DNA from: Marivita sp965656765 | GTDB taxonomy: Bacteria; Pseudomonadota; Alphaproteobacteria; Rhodobacterales; Rhodobacteraceae | Assembly (NCBI RefSeq): GCF_965656765.1 | Contig: NZ_CBFHLV010000010.1 | Location: forward strand, 5,014 to 69,013 | DNA length: 64,000 nt | Direction of reading: 5' to 3' | Shown here: one piece after another, positions 49,834 to 58,313 of the stretch | How positions within the stretch are numbered: the first letter of the stretch is position 1 | Layout of the letters: every line of letters starts with the position of its first letter | Program-made: the position numbers and the translations under genes | The notes under the pieces: model-generated | The model's input: only the letters and a program-made list of their open reading frames with translations | Told to the model about the DNA's origin: nothing | The model's database searches: none

Positions 49834-50721
49834 TCAGGTTCCTCCGGCAACATAAGCGGCGGCTGTGGCAAGAGCGCGGTGAAGCGCCGTGGGGCGGTCG
49901 GCCCCGCGCGGTTCGGATGCGATATGGGCGGCCATGAACGTGTCGCCAGCGCCGGTCACGCGGGTGACCATGACCTCGGGTGGGCGCTCGGCTAAGATGC
50001 CCTCTTTGGTCGCATCACAGGTGACATTCCCACCATCGGTGACCAGCGCACGGGCCGCCCCGCGTTCTATCAAAGCTGCCCCGGCTTGAGGCGCGCTGGT
50101 GAATTCGGTCTGGCAGAGCAGCCCAGCCTCTTCGAGGTTCACATAGAGCACGCCATGGCCACTTCGGATAAAGGGCAAGAGGCGTTCGGCCTTGCCCGGT
50201 GAGGCTGGTGCGATCCGCAGGTCGGCTTTGGAAAACGCAGGGTGATGCACGATCTGATCAAGCAGTGATTCCGTAAGGTTGCCGTCAAGCGCGATCGGGC
50301 CGGGAAACGGTGCTTCAACAAAGCCCAATGGGCCGTCAATCAGCGGGCGAATGATCTTGTCACCCGCCTGTTCCAGCGAATGCGCATCGGCGATGGCAGC
50401 GATCAAGCCGTTTGCAGCTTCTACAGCCATGTATTGGTCGGTCGGAAGGTCTTCTGACCGGTAGAGCTGATCAGTGATCAAGCCCAGACGGTCACAGGCG
50501 GTAATCAATTCGTCCCCTTCGGAATCGCGACCAACGACACTAAGGAGCGCGGGAACGAGATCGAAGCGCGCCAGCGTCATGGCGATATTCAGCGCAACAC
50601 CGCCGGGCAGACGGGTGATATGCCCCGGCACATCGGCGCCTTGTTTCATGTGGCGGTCAGAGCGGCCGATCACGTCCCAAAGGACAGAACCGATACAAAG
50701 GATGTCAGGGCGCTGTGTCAT
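49834..50721 (-). CDS. psuK: PfkB-family kinase, probable pseudouridine kinase
   Basis: A 295-residue ribokinase-family sugar kinase. ILCIGSVLWDVIG opens the fold, GGVALNIAMTLARF is the first PfkB signature, and VTRVTGAGDTFMAAH the second with the catalytic Asp. Immediate coupling to psuG (4 bp) implies pseudouridine as substrate, phosphorylated at the 5' position. The start at 50721 begins MTQRPDIL; the 44-codon in-frame extension upstream has no similarity. No nucleoside transporter is adjacent. Confidence 0.88.
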   Translation of the reverse strand: MTQRPDILCIGSVLWDVIGRSDRHMKQGADVPGHITRLPGGVALNIAMTLARFDLVPALLSVVGRDSEGDELITACDRLGLITDQLYRSEDLPTDQYMAVEAANGLIAAIADAHSLEQAGDKIIRPLIDGPLGFVEAPFPGPIALDGNLTESLLDQIVHHPAFSKADLRIAPASPGKAERLLPFIRSGHGVLYVNLEEAGLLCQTEFTSAPQAGAALIERGAARALVTDGGNVTCDATKEGILAERPPEVMVTRVTGAGDTFMAAHIASEPRGADRPTALHRALATAAAYVAGGT

Positions 50722-50852
50722 GCGCCCGTCATCGCCCGAGTGATATGCCAGCGCAAGTGCCGGATTGAAGAACGTGCCGTTGCGGTCCCCATTGTTGCGG
50801 CCTGCGCTTTGTGGCAGGCCTGCGGGCAAGAATTGGACGGAGTTTTGCGACA

Positions 50853-52037
50853 ATGATGAAACGAACCCTGATGCGCCCCGGCGGCCTTCCTGAAAGCGCG
50901 TCGACCCCTGTGGTCACACCGCTGATGCCCTCGGTCGTATACGCGAGCGAAACGCCGGATCGGCTGGACGATCAGTATGAAGGTCGCACCGAAGGGTACA
51001 CCTATGCCCGAGAAGGTCATCCCAACGCCGATGTGCTGGCGCGCCGGATCGACGCAATGGAGGATGCACCACAACCGGGCTTGGTTCTGGGGTCCGGCAT
51101 GGCAGCGGTCACGGCGGTTCTGCTGGGACTGTGCAAAGCCGGGGATCATGTGGTTGGTGGCGATCAGCTATATGGTCGCTCCTTGCGGATGATGCGGGAC
51201 GATCTGCCCCGGCTGGGGATCGAGACCACTTTGGCAGACCCGACAGATGTCGAGGCCGTTGAAGCGGCGTTGCAGCCGAACACGCGGCTGGTGCTGATCG
51301 AAGTGGTGTCGAATCCGACGCTGCGGATTGCGGATGTGCAGGGTATTGCCGATCTGTGTCGCGACAAGGGTGTGCTGCTGGTTGTAGACAACACCTTTAC
51401 CACACCACGGGCGATCAAACCGTTCGAATTGGGCGCGGATGTGGTGTTGCATTCGGTGACCAAGCTATTGGCGGGGCATTCCGATGTCACACTGGGCTGG
51501 GTCGCCGCGCGCGAACTGGATGATGCCAAGGCGATCTACGACTTTGCCGTGACCACAGGCATGACGCCCAGCCCGTTCGACTGCTGGCTGGCAGAACGGG
51601 GGCTCATGTCCTTTGATCTGCGCTTTGACCGCGCCGAGGCGACAGCCGCACGGCTTGCAGATCATTTGGCGGGGCAGGCGATGGTCAAGCGTGTGCTTTA
51701 TCCAACACGGCCCGATCACCCGGATCGCGCCCGCGCGCAAGGGCTGCTTCGGGGGCGAGGTTGCAACATGGTCAGCTTTGAACTCGACGGTGGGCGTGCC
51801 GAGGCAAATGCGTTTACCAAAGGCGCGGATCAGATCGCCTTTGCCCCGACACTCGGTGATGTGGGCACAACACTGTCGCACCCAGCGTCTTCGTCGCACC
51901 GCGCACTGACACCCGAAGGCCGCGCTAAGCTGGGCATGACCGAAGGGTTCTTTCGCGTGTCTGTAGGACTCGAAGACCCCGATGCGTTAATCGCAGCGTT
52001 TGATGCGGGGCTTGCGGCTGTGGCAGCCGGAAAATGA
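50853..52037 (+). CDS. Cys/Met-metabolism PLP-dependent enzyme (cystathionine gamma-synthase/lyase family)
   Basis: A 394-residue fold-type I PLP enzyme. The phosphate-binding region is GSGMAAVTAVLLGLCKAGDHVVGGDQLYG, the ring Asp in LLVVDNTFTTPRAIKP, and the Schiff-base Lys in HSVTKLLAGHSD. The SHRALTPEGRAKLGMTEGFFRVSVGLED ending is typical. Members include cystathionine gamma-synthase, gamma-lyase, and O-acetylhomoserine sulfhydrylase; the reaction cannot be chosen from sequence. The start is ATG 50853, with 50856 also possible. Its stop overlaps phoR (ATGA), so the two are translationally coupled. Confidence 0.87.
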   Translation: MMKRTLMRPGGLPESASTPVVTPLMPSVVYASETPDRLDDQYEGRTEGYTYAREGHPNADVLARRIDAMEDAPQPGLVLGSGMAAVTAVLLGLCKAGDHVVGGDQLYGRSLRMMRDDLPRLGIETTLADPTDVEAVEAALQPNTRLVLIEVVSNPTLRIADVQGIADLCRDKGVLLVVDNTFTTPRAIKPFELGADVVLHSVTKLLAGHSDVTLGWVAARELDDAKAIYDFAVTTGMTPSPFDCWLAERGLMSFDLRFDRAEATAARLADHLAGQAMVKRVLYPTRPDHPDRARAQGLLRGRGCNMVSFELDGGRAEANAFTKGADQIAFAPTLGDVGTTLSHPASSSHRALTPEGRAKLGMTEGFFRVSVGLEDPDALIAAFDAGLAAVAAGK

Positions 52038-53083
52038 CCGCCGCTCCCCGCGATATTCTGATGGTGCTGGGAATTCCGGCGGTGCTGATTGCGCCGGATG
52101 AACGGATTTTCGCCGTCAACGCAGCAGCGGAAACGCTGCTGGGCAAGAATATTGAGGGGCGGCATTTCATCACCGCGTTGCGCCAACCTGCGCTGATCGA
52201 AACCATCGAACAGGTGCAACGCGAGGGCACCCGGCGAGAAACCCGCTATCTGACCAACGACGGGCAGCACGACATCACGTACCGCGTGACCTGCGGGCCA
52301 GTGCCAATGCAAGGACGTCTTGGAACGCTGGTGTCCTTTGAAGATATCACACCGATGGAACAAGCCGGCCAGATGCGGCGCGATTTCGTCGCCAATGTGA
52401 GCCATGAATTGCGCACCCCTTTGACTGCCTTGTTAGGTTTCATCGAAACCCTGCAAGGCCCCGCGCGCAATGACACGAACGCACAAGAGCGGTTTCTTGC
52501 GATCATGGCCGCCGAGGCGGAACGCATGAACCGTCTCGTGTCGGACCTGTTGTCGCTCAGCCGGGTCGAAGCCGACGAAAGGGTGCGCCCGGTGGATCCG
52601 GTGGACCTTGGATCAGTGATACAGCAGACGCGGCACAGTCTCGCACAACTGGCCGACGAGGCTGGAATCGAGATGTCCTTGCATCTACCCGAAAGTCCTG
52701 TGGTTGTTCCCGGCGATGCCGATCAGTTGCGGCAAGTGCTGACCAATCTGTTCGAAAACGCGATCAAGTATTCGGGAAACGGCAAATTCGTGCGCCTGAG
52801 CCTCGGAGCGCCGGGCTACGAGGGACGCTTGCGGGGGCAGGGCGTGCGCATCGAGGTCAGTGACACCGGGCCGGGGATTGACACAGTGCATTTGCCGCGC
52901 CTGACAGAACGGTTCTACCGCGTTGACAGCCACCGGTCCCGCGAGTTGGGCGGCACCGGGCTTGGTCTGGCGATTGTGAAGCACATCGTGAACCGGCATC
53001 GGGGGCGGTTGCAAGTTGATAGCCAGCTTGGGCGCGGCACCACCTTTACCGTTATTCTGCCGTTGGACGAAAAGGTGGAATGA
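52034..53083 (+). CDS. phoR: Phosphate regulon histidine kinase PhoR, no transmembrane segment
   Basis: A 349-residue sensor kinase. A PAS domain (about residues 10-105, PAVLIAPDERIFAVNAAAETLLG) precedes HisKA with phosphoacceptor His124 in NVSHELRTPLTALLGFIE. The ATPase has TNLFENAIKYS, VSDTGPGID and GGTGLGLAIVKHI. Unlike E. coli PhoR, there is no N-terminal transmembrane pair. It overlaps the PLP-enzyme stop by 4 nt and is convergent with phoB, 108 bp away. Identification rests on kinase subtype and phoB proximity. Confidence 0.86.
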   Translation: MTAAPRDILMVLGIPAVLIAPDERIFAVNAAAETLLGKNIEGRHFITALRQPALIETIEQVQREGTRRETRYLTNDGQHDITYRVTCGPVPMQGRLGTLVSFEDITPMEQAGQMRRDFVANVSHELRTPLTALLGFIETLQGPARNDTNAQERFLAIMAAEAERMNRLVSDLLSLSRVEADERVRPVDPVDLGSVIQQTRHSLAQLADEAGIEMSLHLPESPVVVPGDADQLRQVLTNLFENAIKYSGNGKFVRLSLGAPGYEGRLRGQGVRIEVSDTGPGIDTVHLPRLTERFYRVDSHRSRELGGTGLGLAIVKHIVNRHRGRLQVDSQLGRGTTFTVILPLDEKVE

Positions 53084-53191
53084 CCTTGGGTTGGTGTTTC
53101 CGTTGACGCATCATGCCTTGGCACAATTGCGCAACAGTGCAAATCGACCGGTTTCTGCTACCGGAATGATCGGCTGGCGCATTCTTGAAAT

Positions 53192-53881
53192 TTAACCCAG
53201 CGAATATCCCGCGCCGCGCACTGTGCGTAGCGGATCCGCCCGTCCTGTGGTGGTCAATGATTTGCGCAGACGTCCAATATGCACATCCACCGTACGGGTA
53301 TCGACATAAATGTCACGGCCCCAAACACGGTCTAGCAATTGCTCCCTTGACCAGACACGCCCCGGCTTTTCCATCAGCGTCGACAGCAGCCGAAATTCGG
53401 TTGGGCCAAGTTTGACCTCAGAGCCATCGCGGGTGACGCGGTGGGTTTCGGCGTCCAGCACAATGTCATCGTATTCAAGGCGCAACCCAGCTGCGGCAGG
53501 GCGCGTCCGGCGCAGTTGAGCGCGCACGCGAGCCATCAGTTCGACAACCGAATATGGTTTGATCACGTAATCATCCGCCCCTGTCTCGAGCCCCCGCACG
53601 CGGTCGACCTCTTCGGACCGAGCCGAAAGCATGATGATCGGCACATTGCGCGTGTCCGGGCGTGTTTTGAGCTGGCGGCACACCTCAATCCCCGAGACAT
53701 TCGGCAGCATCCAATCGAGAACAATGATGTCGGGCTGTTCCTCATCGACAAGGATCAGCGCCTCTTCTCCGTTTTCGGCCTTTGCGACACGAAACCCTTC
53801 GGCCTCGAGGTTGTACCCAAGAACCTCACGTTGGGCGGGCTCGTCTTCGACAACCAGAACCGTTGGCTGAACCGTATTCAT
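53192..53881 (-). CDS. phoB: Phosphate regulon response regulator PhoB
   Basis: A 229-residue OmpR-family regulator. The receiver domain has EDEPAQREVLGYNLEAEGF, phospho-Asp in DIIVLDWMLPNVSG and the Lys in DDYVIKPYSV. The C-terminal winged helix has LGPTEFRLLSTLMEKPGRVWSREQLLDRVWG and RTVDVHIGRLRKSL. It is the last gene of pstSCAB-phoU-phoB, 3 bp after phoU, and should bind the Pho box before pstS once phosphorylated by PhoR. Confidence 0.96.
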   Translation of the reverse strand: MNTVQPTVLVVEDEPAQREVLGYNLEAEGFRVAKAENGEEALILVDEEQPDIIVLDWMLPNVSGIEVCRQLKTRPDTRNVPIIMLSARSEEVDRVRGLETGADDYVIKPYSVVELMARVRAQLRRTRPAAAGLRLEYDDIVLDAETHRVTRDGSEVKLGPTEFRLLSTLMEKPGRVWSREQLLDRVWGRDIYVDTRTVDVHIGRLRKSLTTTGRADPLRTVRGAGYSLG

Positions 53882-53884
53882 GGC

Positions 53885-54616
53885 TTAGGTCCCATGCTCC
53901 GATGTTTGAGAAAGGTCCACATCGGTCGAAGTTAAATCTTCTTTCTGACGCGGCTCTTCGGGTTTTTCACCGGTGACAAGAAACACCACCTGTTCGGCAA
54001 TCGAGGTCACGTGGTCCCCCATGCGTTCTACATTTTTGGCGATGAAATGCAGATGCATACAGGGCGTGATGTTGCGCGGATCTTCGAGCATGAAGGTCAG
54101 GAATTCGCGGAACAGCGTGTTGTACATCTGGTCGATGTCCACATCGCGTTCGATCACGTCTCGGGCCAGCACATCATCACGCTGGATGTAAGCGTCGAGC
54201 GCGTCCTTGAGCATGATCTGCACATCGCGTGACATGCGCCGCAACTGTGCAGCAGAGCCATTGATCGCGGGCATCGACATCAAAACGGCATTGCGTTTGG
54301 CCAGGTTCTTGGCCAGATCGCCGATCCGTTCAAGATTTGCGCTGATGCGCATCACCGACAAGATCACCCGAAGGTCGATGGCGGTAGGCGCGCGCAGCGC
54401 GATGACGCGGGCGGCCTCTTCGTTCAAAAGCTCTTCCAGCGCATCAATGGCCTTGTCGCCGGTGCGCACTTTGTCGGCGAGTTCCTGATCGCGGGTTTCG
54501 AGAGCCTGCGCGGAGTCGAGGATCGCCTGTTCGACCAGCCCGCCCATTTTCATGATCCGTGCCTGAATCCCTTCAAGGTCGCGGTCGAAGGCGCTTGAGA
54601 TATGTTCCTGATTCAC
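53885..54616 (-). CDS. phoU: Phosphate signalling protein PhoU
   Basis: A 243-residue helical protein that links the Pst transporter to PhoR and keeps the regulon off when phosphate is plentiful. Two three-helix PhoU repeats are visible: SSAFDRDLEGIQARIMKMGGLVEQAI and SRDVQIMLKDALDAYIQRD, with metal-binding E/D clusters in LERIGDLAKNLA and VERMGDHVTSIAEQ. The GTG at 54616 lies 4 nt after the pstB stop; the open frame upstream is inside pstB and rejected. The C-terminal tail is acidic and hydrophilic. Confidence 0.95.
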   Translation of the reverse strand: MNQEHISSAFDRDLEGIQARIMKMGGLVEQAILDSAQALETRDQELADKVRTGDKAIDALEELLNEEAARVIALRAPTAIDLRVILSVMRISANLERIGDLAKNLAKRNAVLMSMPAINGSAAQLRRMSRDVQIMLKDALDAYIQRDDVLARDVIERDVDIDQMYNTLFREFLTFMLEDPRNITPCMHLHFIAKNVERMGDHVTSIAEQVVFLVTGEKPEEPRQKEDLTSTDVDLSQTSEHGT

Positions 54617-54620
54617 GGTT

Positions 54621-55418
54621 TTATCCAATCCGTCCGGTGATGTAGCTTTCAGTGCGACTATCTTCGGGGTTTGTAAAAATCTTCGAGGTATCGTCATATT
54701 CCACCAGATTGCCGAGGTGGAAAAACGCCGTTTTCTGACTGACGCGCGCGGCTTGCTGCATGGAGTGCGTAACAATCACCACAGCGTAGTTCTGACGCAA
54801 CTCGTCGATCAACTCTTCGACCTGTGCGGTAGCAATAGGGTCAAGCGCCGAACAGGGTTCGTCCATCAAGAGCACTTCGGGTTCGGTCGCCACAGCACGT
54901 GCAATGCACAAACGCTGTTGCTGGCCACCCGACAGACCTGTGCCCGGCGCATTGAGGCGATCCTTGACTTCGTCCCAGATAGCGCCGCGGCGCAAGGCGC
55001 GTTCGACGATATCATCAAGCTCGGCCTTGTTCCGGGCCATGCCGTGGATCTTGGGGCCATAGGCGACATTGTCGTAAATCGACTTGGGAAATGGATTGGG
55101 TTTCTGAAATACCATTCCAACCTTCGCGCGAAGCTGAACCGGATCAACGCGCTTGTCGTAGATGTCATCGCCGTCGATCAGGATGTCGCCCTCAACACGG
55201 CAGATGTCGATCGTGTCGTTCATCCGGTTGATGCAGCGCAGAAACGTCGACTTGCCACAACCCGACGGGCCAATGAAAGCGGTGACTGTGTTGTTCTCGA
55301 TCTCGACCGACACGTCTTTGATCGCATGGTTGTCGCCGTAATAGACCTGCACGTCCTTGGCATTGATTTTGACGTCCGTCACGGCGGTCTCCTGTGTGTG
55401 GTGTGGTATATCGTACAT
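54621..55418 (-). CDS. pstB: Phosphate ABC transporter ATP-binding protein PstB
   Basis: A 265-residue ATPase energising phosphate uptake. Walker A is GPSGCGKST, the Q-loop VGMVFQKPNPFP is PstB-specific, the signature LSGGQQQRLCIARA and Walker B VLLMDEPCSALDPIA follow, with the switch His in IVTHSMQQAARV. The start at 55418 adds about 16 residues before the conserved region; a later start is possible. It lies between pstA and phoU. Confidence 0.96.
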   Translation of the reverse strand: MYDIPHHTQETAVTDVKINAKDVQVYYGDNHAIKDVSVEIENNTVTAFIGPSGCGKSTFLRCINRMNDTIDICRVEGDILIDGDDIYDKRVDPVQLRAKVGMVFQKPNPFPKSIYDNVAYGPKIHGMARNKAELDDIVERALRRGAIWDEVKDRLNAPGTGLSGGQQQRLCIARAVATEPEVLLMDEPCSALDPIATAQVEELIDELRQNYAVVIVTHSMQQAARVSQKTAFFHLGNLVEYDDTSKIFTNPEDSRTESYITGRIG

Positions 55419-55433
55419 GGGGCAGGGTCCAGT

Positions 55434-56756
55434 TTACCAGCGGCGCTCAAAGCGACGGCGCAGAATGATGGCGATGATGTTCATCGTCAGCAGGAAGATG
55501 AGCAGGATGATGATCCCGCCCCAGGCCTTTTCGTAAAAACCGGCATCGGCACGGGCAGCCCATGTGTAGATCTGAGCGGGCATCGCAGAGTTGGGGTCGA
55601 TAAAGCCTGAGACAACACCTTCGGGATAAGCGCGAGCGATAAAGCCGACCATACCGATCAGCAGCAAAGGTGCCGTTTCGCCAAGCGCCTGAGCCAGACC
55701 GATGATGGTGCCAGTCAGAATTCCGGGCGCTGCCAATGGCAGAACGTGATCGAAAACGGTCTGCATCTTCGACGCGCCGACACCAAGTGCGGCTTCGCGG
55801 ATCGACGGAGGCACGGATTTGAGCGATGCGCGGGTCGAGATGATGATCGTCGGCAGCGTCATCAGTGTCAGCACAAGACCGCCCACAAGAGGCGCGGATT
55901 GGGGCAGGTGCATGAACTGGATGAACACGGCCAGACCTAAAATGCCGAACACAATGGACGGTACGGCGGCAAGGTTCGAGATGTTTACTTCGATCAAATC
56001 GGTGAACCAGTTCTGCGGGGCGAATTCCTCAAGATAGATCGACGCGGCCACGCCGATCGGCAGCGACAGTGCCAGAACCACCAGCATCATGAAGAACGAC
56101 CCGATCACCGAGACACCGATGCCCGCGCCACCCGGATTGTCCACGCCAGAGTCGGAGCCAGTGATGAAGTTCCAATTGAACCCACTGGAGATGATGCCTG
56201 CCTCTGTCAGCGCATCCACCAGATCAAGGTCACTGGCCATCAGAAACCGGCTGTCTACCACCGTATCGCGGGTCACGCGGCCCTTGAAATAGCCGTCAAC
56301 TCGCGACGAGGCGGCTAGGTCAAACGTCACCGGTGTTCCAATACGATCCGGGTTTTCTCTGAAAAACTGGCGGATCGTGCCGCCTGTCTTTCCCAAAAGG
56401 CGTTCGATGGCCGCGGGATCAAACTCAACCTCAAGACCGCGCTCTTCAAGCTGGCTTTGAAGTGCTGCGATAAACAGGTTTTCATAGGCCTTGGTCTTGA
56501 GCATCGTGCTTTCGGCTTCGTCGAATTGGTCCTGGCTCAGGACGAATTCCACCTGCACATTCGCTTGCGTGAACGCGGGCAAGCCCGACCGCAGGATCGA
56601 CACGGCCAAGACAACCAAAAAGAACAGGCCGATCATGATGGCGAACAGGCCATACGCCTTGAACCGCTTTTCGGCCGCGTTGCGCTTTTTTGTGCGGGCA
56701 TCAACCGTTGTCAGACGGCCCTTGACCGGGGCGCTGTCCATGCTTGCATCGGTCAT
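55434..56756 (-). CDS. pstA: Phosphate ABC transporter permease PstA, extended form
   Basis: A 440-residue permease, longer than E. coli PstA (about 296). A first helix (LFAIMIGLFFLVVLAVSILRSG) is followed by an about 150-residue periplasmic insertion (DUF3333 type) before the six-helix permease core. The core has the EAA-loop segment SIREAALGVGASKMQTVFDHVLPLAAPGI. It overlaps pstC by 4 nt (ATGA). The extension is normal for alphaproteobacteria; its role is unknown. Confidence 0.94.
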   Translation of the reverse strand: MTDASMDSAPVKGRLTTVDARTKKRNAAEKRFKAYGLFAIMIGLFFLVVLAVSILRSGLPAFTQANVQVEFVLSQDQFDEAESTMLKTKAYENLFIAALQSQLEERGLEVEFDPAAIERLLGKTGGTIRQFFRENPDRIGTPVTFDLAASSRVDGYFKGRVTRDTVVDSRFLMASDLDLVDALTEAGIISSGFNWNFITGSDSGVDNPGGAGIGVSVIGSFFMMLVVLALSLPIGVAASIYLEEFAPQNWFTDLIEVNISNLAAVPSIVFGILGLAVFIQFMHLPQSAPLVGGLVLTLMTLPTIIISTRASLKSVPPSIREAALGVGASKMQTVFDHVLPLAAPGILTGTIIGLAQALGETAPLLLIGMVGFIARAYPEGVVSGFIDPNSAMPAQIYTWAARADAGFYEKAWGGIIILLIFLLTMNIIAIILRRRFERRW

Positions 56757-58225
56757 TCGTACTGCTCCCGGTATTTGCGCACGATATAAAGTGCGAAGAC
56801 ATTGAGCCCGAGGGTGATGACAAAGAGCGTCATGCCGAGGGCAAAGGCCACGAGGGCCTCAGGCGAGGCAAAGTCCGAGTCGCCCGTCAGCTGCGACACG
56901 ATCTTGGCAGTCACGGTTGTCATTGCCTCGAACGGATTAAGAGATAGCCGCGCGGCGGCACCCGCGCCCAGAACCACGATCATGGTCTCACCAATTGCAC
57001 GGCTGGCAGCCAGCAAGATCGCGCCGACGATGCCGGGAAGGGCGGCTGGCAGAACAACCTGGCGGATGGTTTCCGATTGTGTGGCACCGAGCCCGTAGGA
57101 TCCATCGCGCATGGATTGCGGCACTGCGTTGATGATGTCATCCGACAGAGACGACACAAACGGGATAAGCATGATACCCATCACCAACCCGGCGGTCATG
57201 ACAGCTGTGCCAGCCTGCATCCAGCCAAGGCCGTCATCGCCGAACACGCTGACGAGAAGTGGGCCAACCGTCAGCAAGGCGAACAGGCCGTACACGATGG
57301 TCGGGATACCCGCCAACACTTCAAGCATCGGTTTGGCGAAAGCCCGGACCTTGGGGCCGGCATATTCGGACAAGTAAATCGCGGCGAACAAACCGATGGG
57401 AACAGCAACAAGCAAGGCCACGATGGAGATATAGAACGTCCCCCAGAGCAACGGCAGGATGCCCAGATCGGACGCACCACCCCGGCCGGAAAAGCTGGGG
57501 GCCCAGTTGGTTCCGAAAAAGAACTCGGACGCCGGATAGAGGCGGAAGAACTCGATCGTGTTAAAAACCAACGACAGGATAATGCCAAGCGTTGTCAAAA
57601 TGGCGATTGACGCGGCGGCAATGAGCAAAGCGCGGATGCCCTGTTCAACCACGTTGCGGGCGCGGAAATCTGGGTTGGTTTCGCGATAGGCCCACAGCGC
57701 GCCTGCGATCGCGATCAACAGAACCACAACCGCCATGATTTGCGCACCGGTGCTGTTCATCACGCGGAACTGCTGCGCGGCGCGCAGGATCGGCTGGGTG
57801 ATTTTCGACGTGACAATCGCACCTGCGTCTTCAAGGCGGCTGGTAACGGTTTCGATGTCCGCACTGGTGTCGCGCGCTTCGACTTCGGTCATGCCACCGC
57901 TGGCGACCGCGAGGTCAAGCCCGTCTGCGGCGCGGCGCACTTCGGCCAGGACCAGCCCGCGCGACGAGCTGTCGGCGATGGCGGTGTCGGGGATCATACC
58001 AGACACTGCGTTGTTCACGTAAAAGGGTTGCGCCAAAAGCCAGATCACCAAGACCAACAGGGCAGGGATCGCGGATTTCATTGCGGCGTTGCTACCGTAA
58101 TACACGGGCAACGAATGCAGGGTGCGCCGGTCCTGACCAGACAATGCCATAACCCGCGAACGGGCGAGAAGAAACGCGCCTGCAGCTATCGCGAGGATGA
58201 TCAGGAAGAGCCAGAGTAATGGCAT
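56753..58225 (-). CDS. pstC: Phosphate ABC transporter permease PstC, extended form
   Basis: A 490-residue permease, longer than E. coli PstC (about 319). The N-terminal extension carries two additional hydrophobic helices (1-20 and about 48-68) and a periplasmic stretch; the permease core starts near LGIILSLVFNTIEFF, with EAA-type text SMRDGSYGLGATQSETIRQVVLPAALPGI. The C-terminal helix ends LFVITLGLNVFALYIVRKYRE. It follows pstS after 88 bp containing a hairpin. Confidence 0.94.
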   Translation of the reverse strand: MPLLWLFLIILAIAAGAFLLARSRVMALSGQDRRTLHSLPVYYGSNAAMKSAIPALLVLVIWLLAQPFYVNNAVSGMIPDTAIADSSSRGLVLAEVRRAADGLDLAVASGGMTEVEARDTSADIETVTSRLEDAGAIVTSKITQPILRAAQQFRVMNSTGAQIMAVVVLLIAIAGALWAYRETNPDFRARNVVEQGIRALLIAAASIAILTTLGIILSLVFNTIEFFRLYPASEFFFGTNWAPSFSGRGGASDLGILPLLWGTFYISIVALLVAVPIGLFAAIYLSEYAGPKVRAFAKPMLEVLAGIPTIVYGLFALLTVGPLLVSVFGDDGLGWMQAGTAVMTAGLVMGIMLIPFVSSLSDDIINAVPQSMRDGSYGLGATQSETIRQVVLPAALPGIVGAILLAASRAIGETMIVVLGAGAAARLSLNPFEAMTTVTAKIVSQLTGDSDFASPEALVAFALGMTLFVITLGLNVFALYIVRKYREQYE

Positions 58226-58263
58226 GGTGCCCCCAAGGTGTTCAGAGCAAAGTTCAGAAGAAA

Positions 58264-58292
58264 AAGGAGGCGGCGCAATGTGCCGCCTCCTT
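58264..58292 (-). terminator. Intercistronic hairpin between pstS and pstC
   Basis: AAGGAGGCGGC / GCCGCCTCCTT is a perfect 11-bp stem with a 7-nt loop; on the minus strand it is followed by TTTTTCTTC. It would end or protect most pstS transcripts, giving more binding protein than permease. Confidence 0.75.
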
Positions 58293-58313
58293 ATGCGTTA
58301 GGTCGTTGGGCGA

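Noticed and set aside
50722..50852. N-terminal extension of psuK reaching 50853
   Set aside because: The 44 extra codons have no kinase similarity and would leave no room for the promoter of the divergent PLP-enzyme gene.
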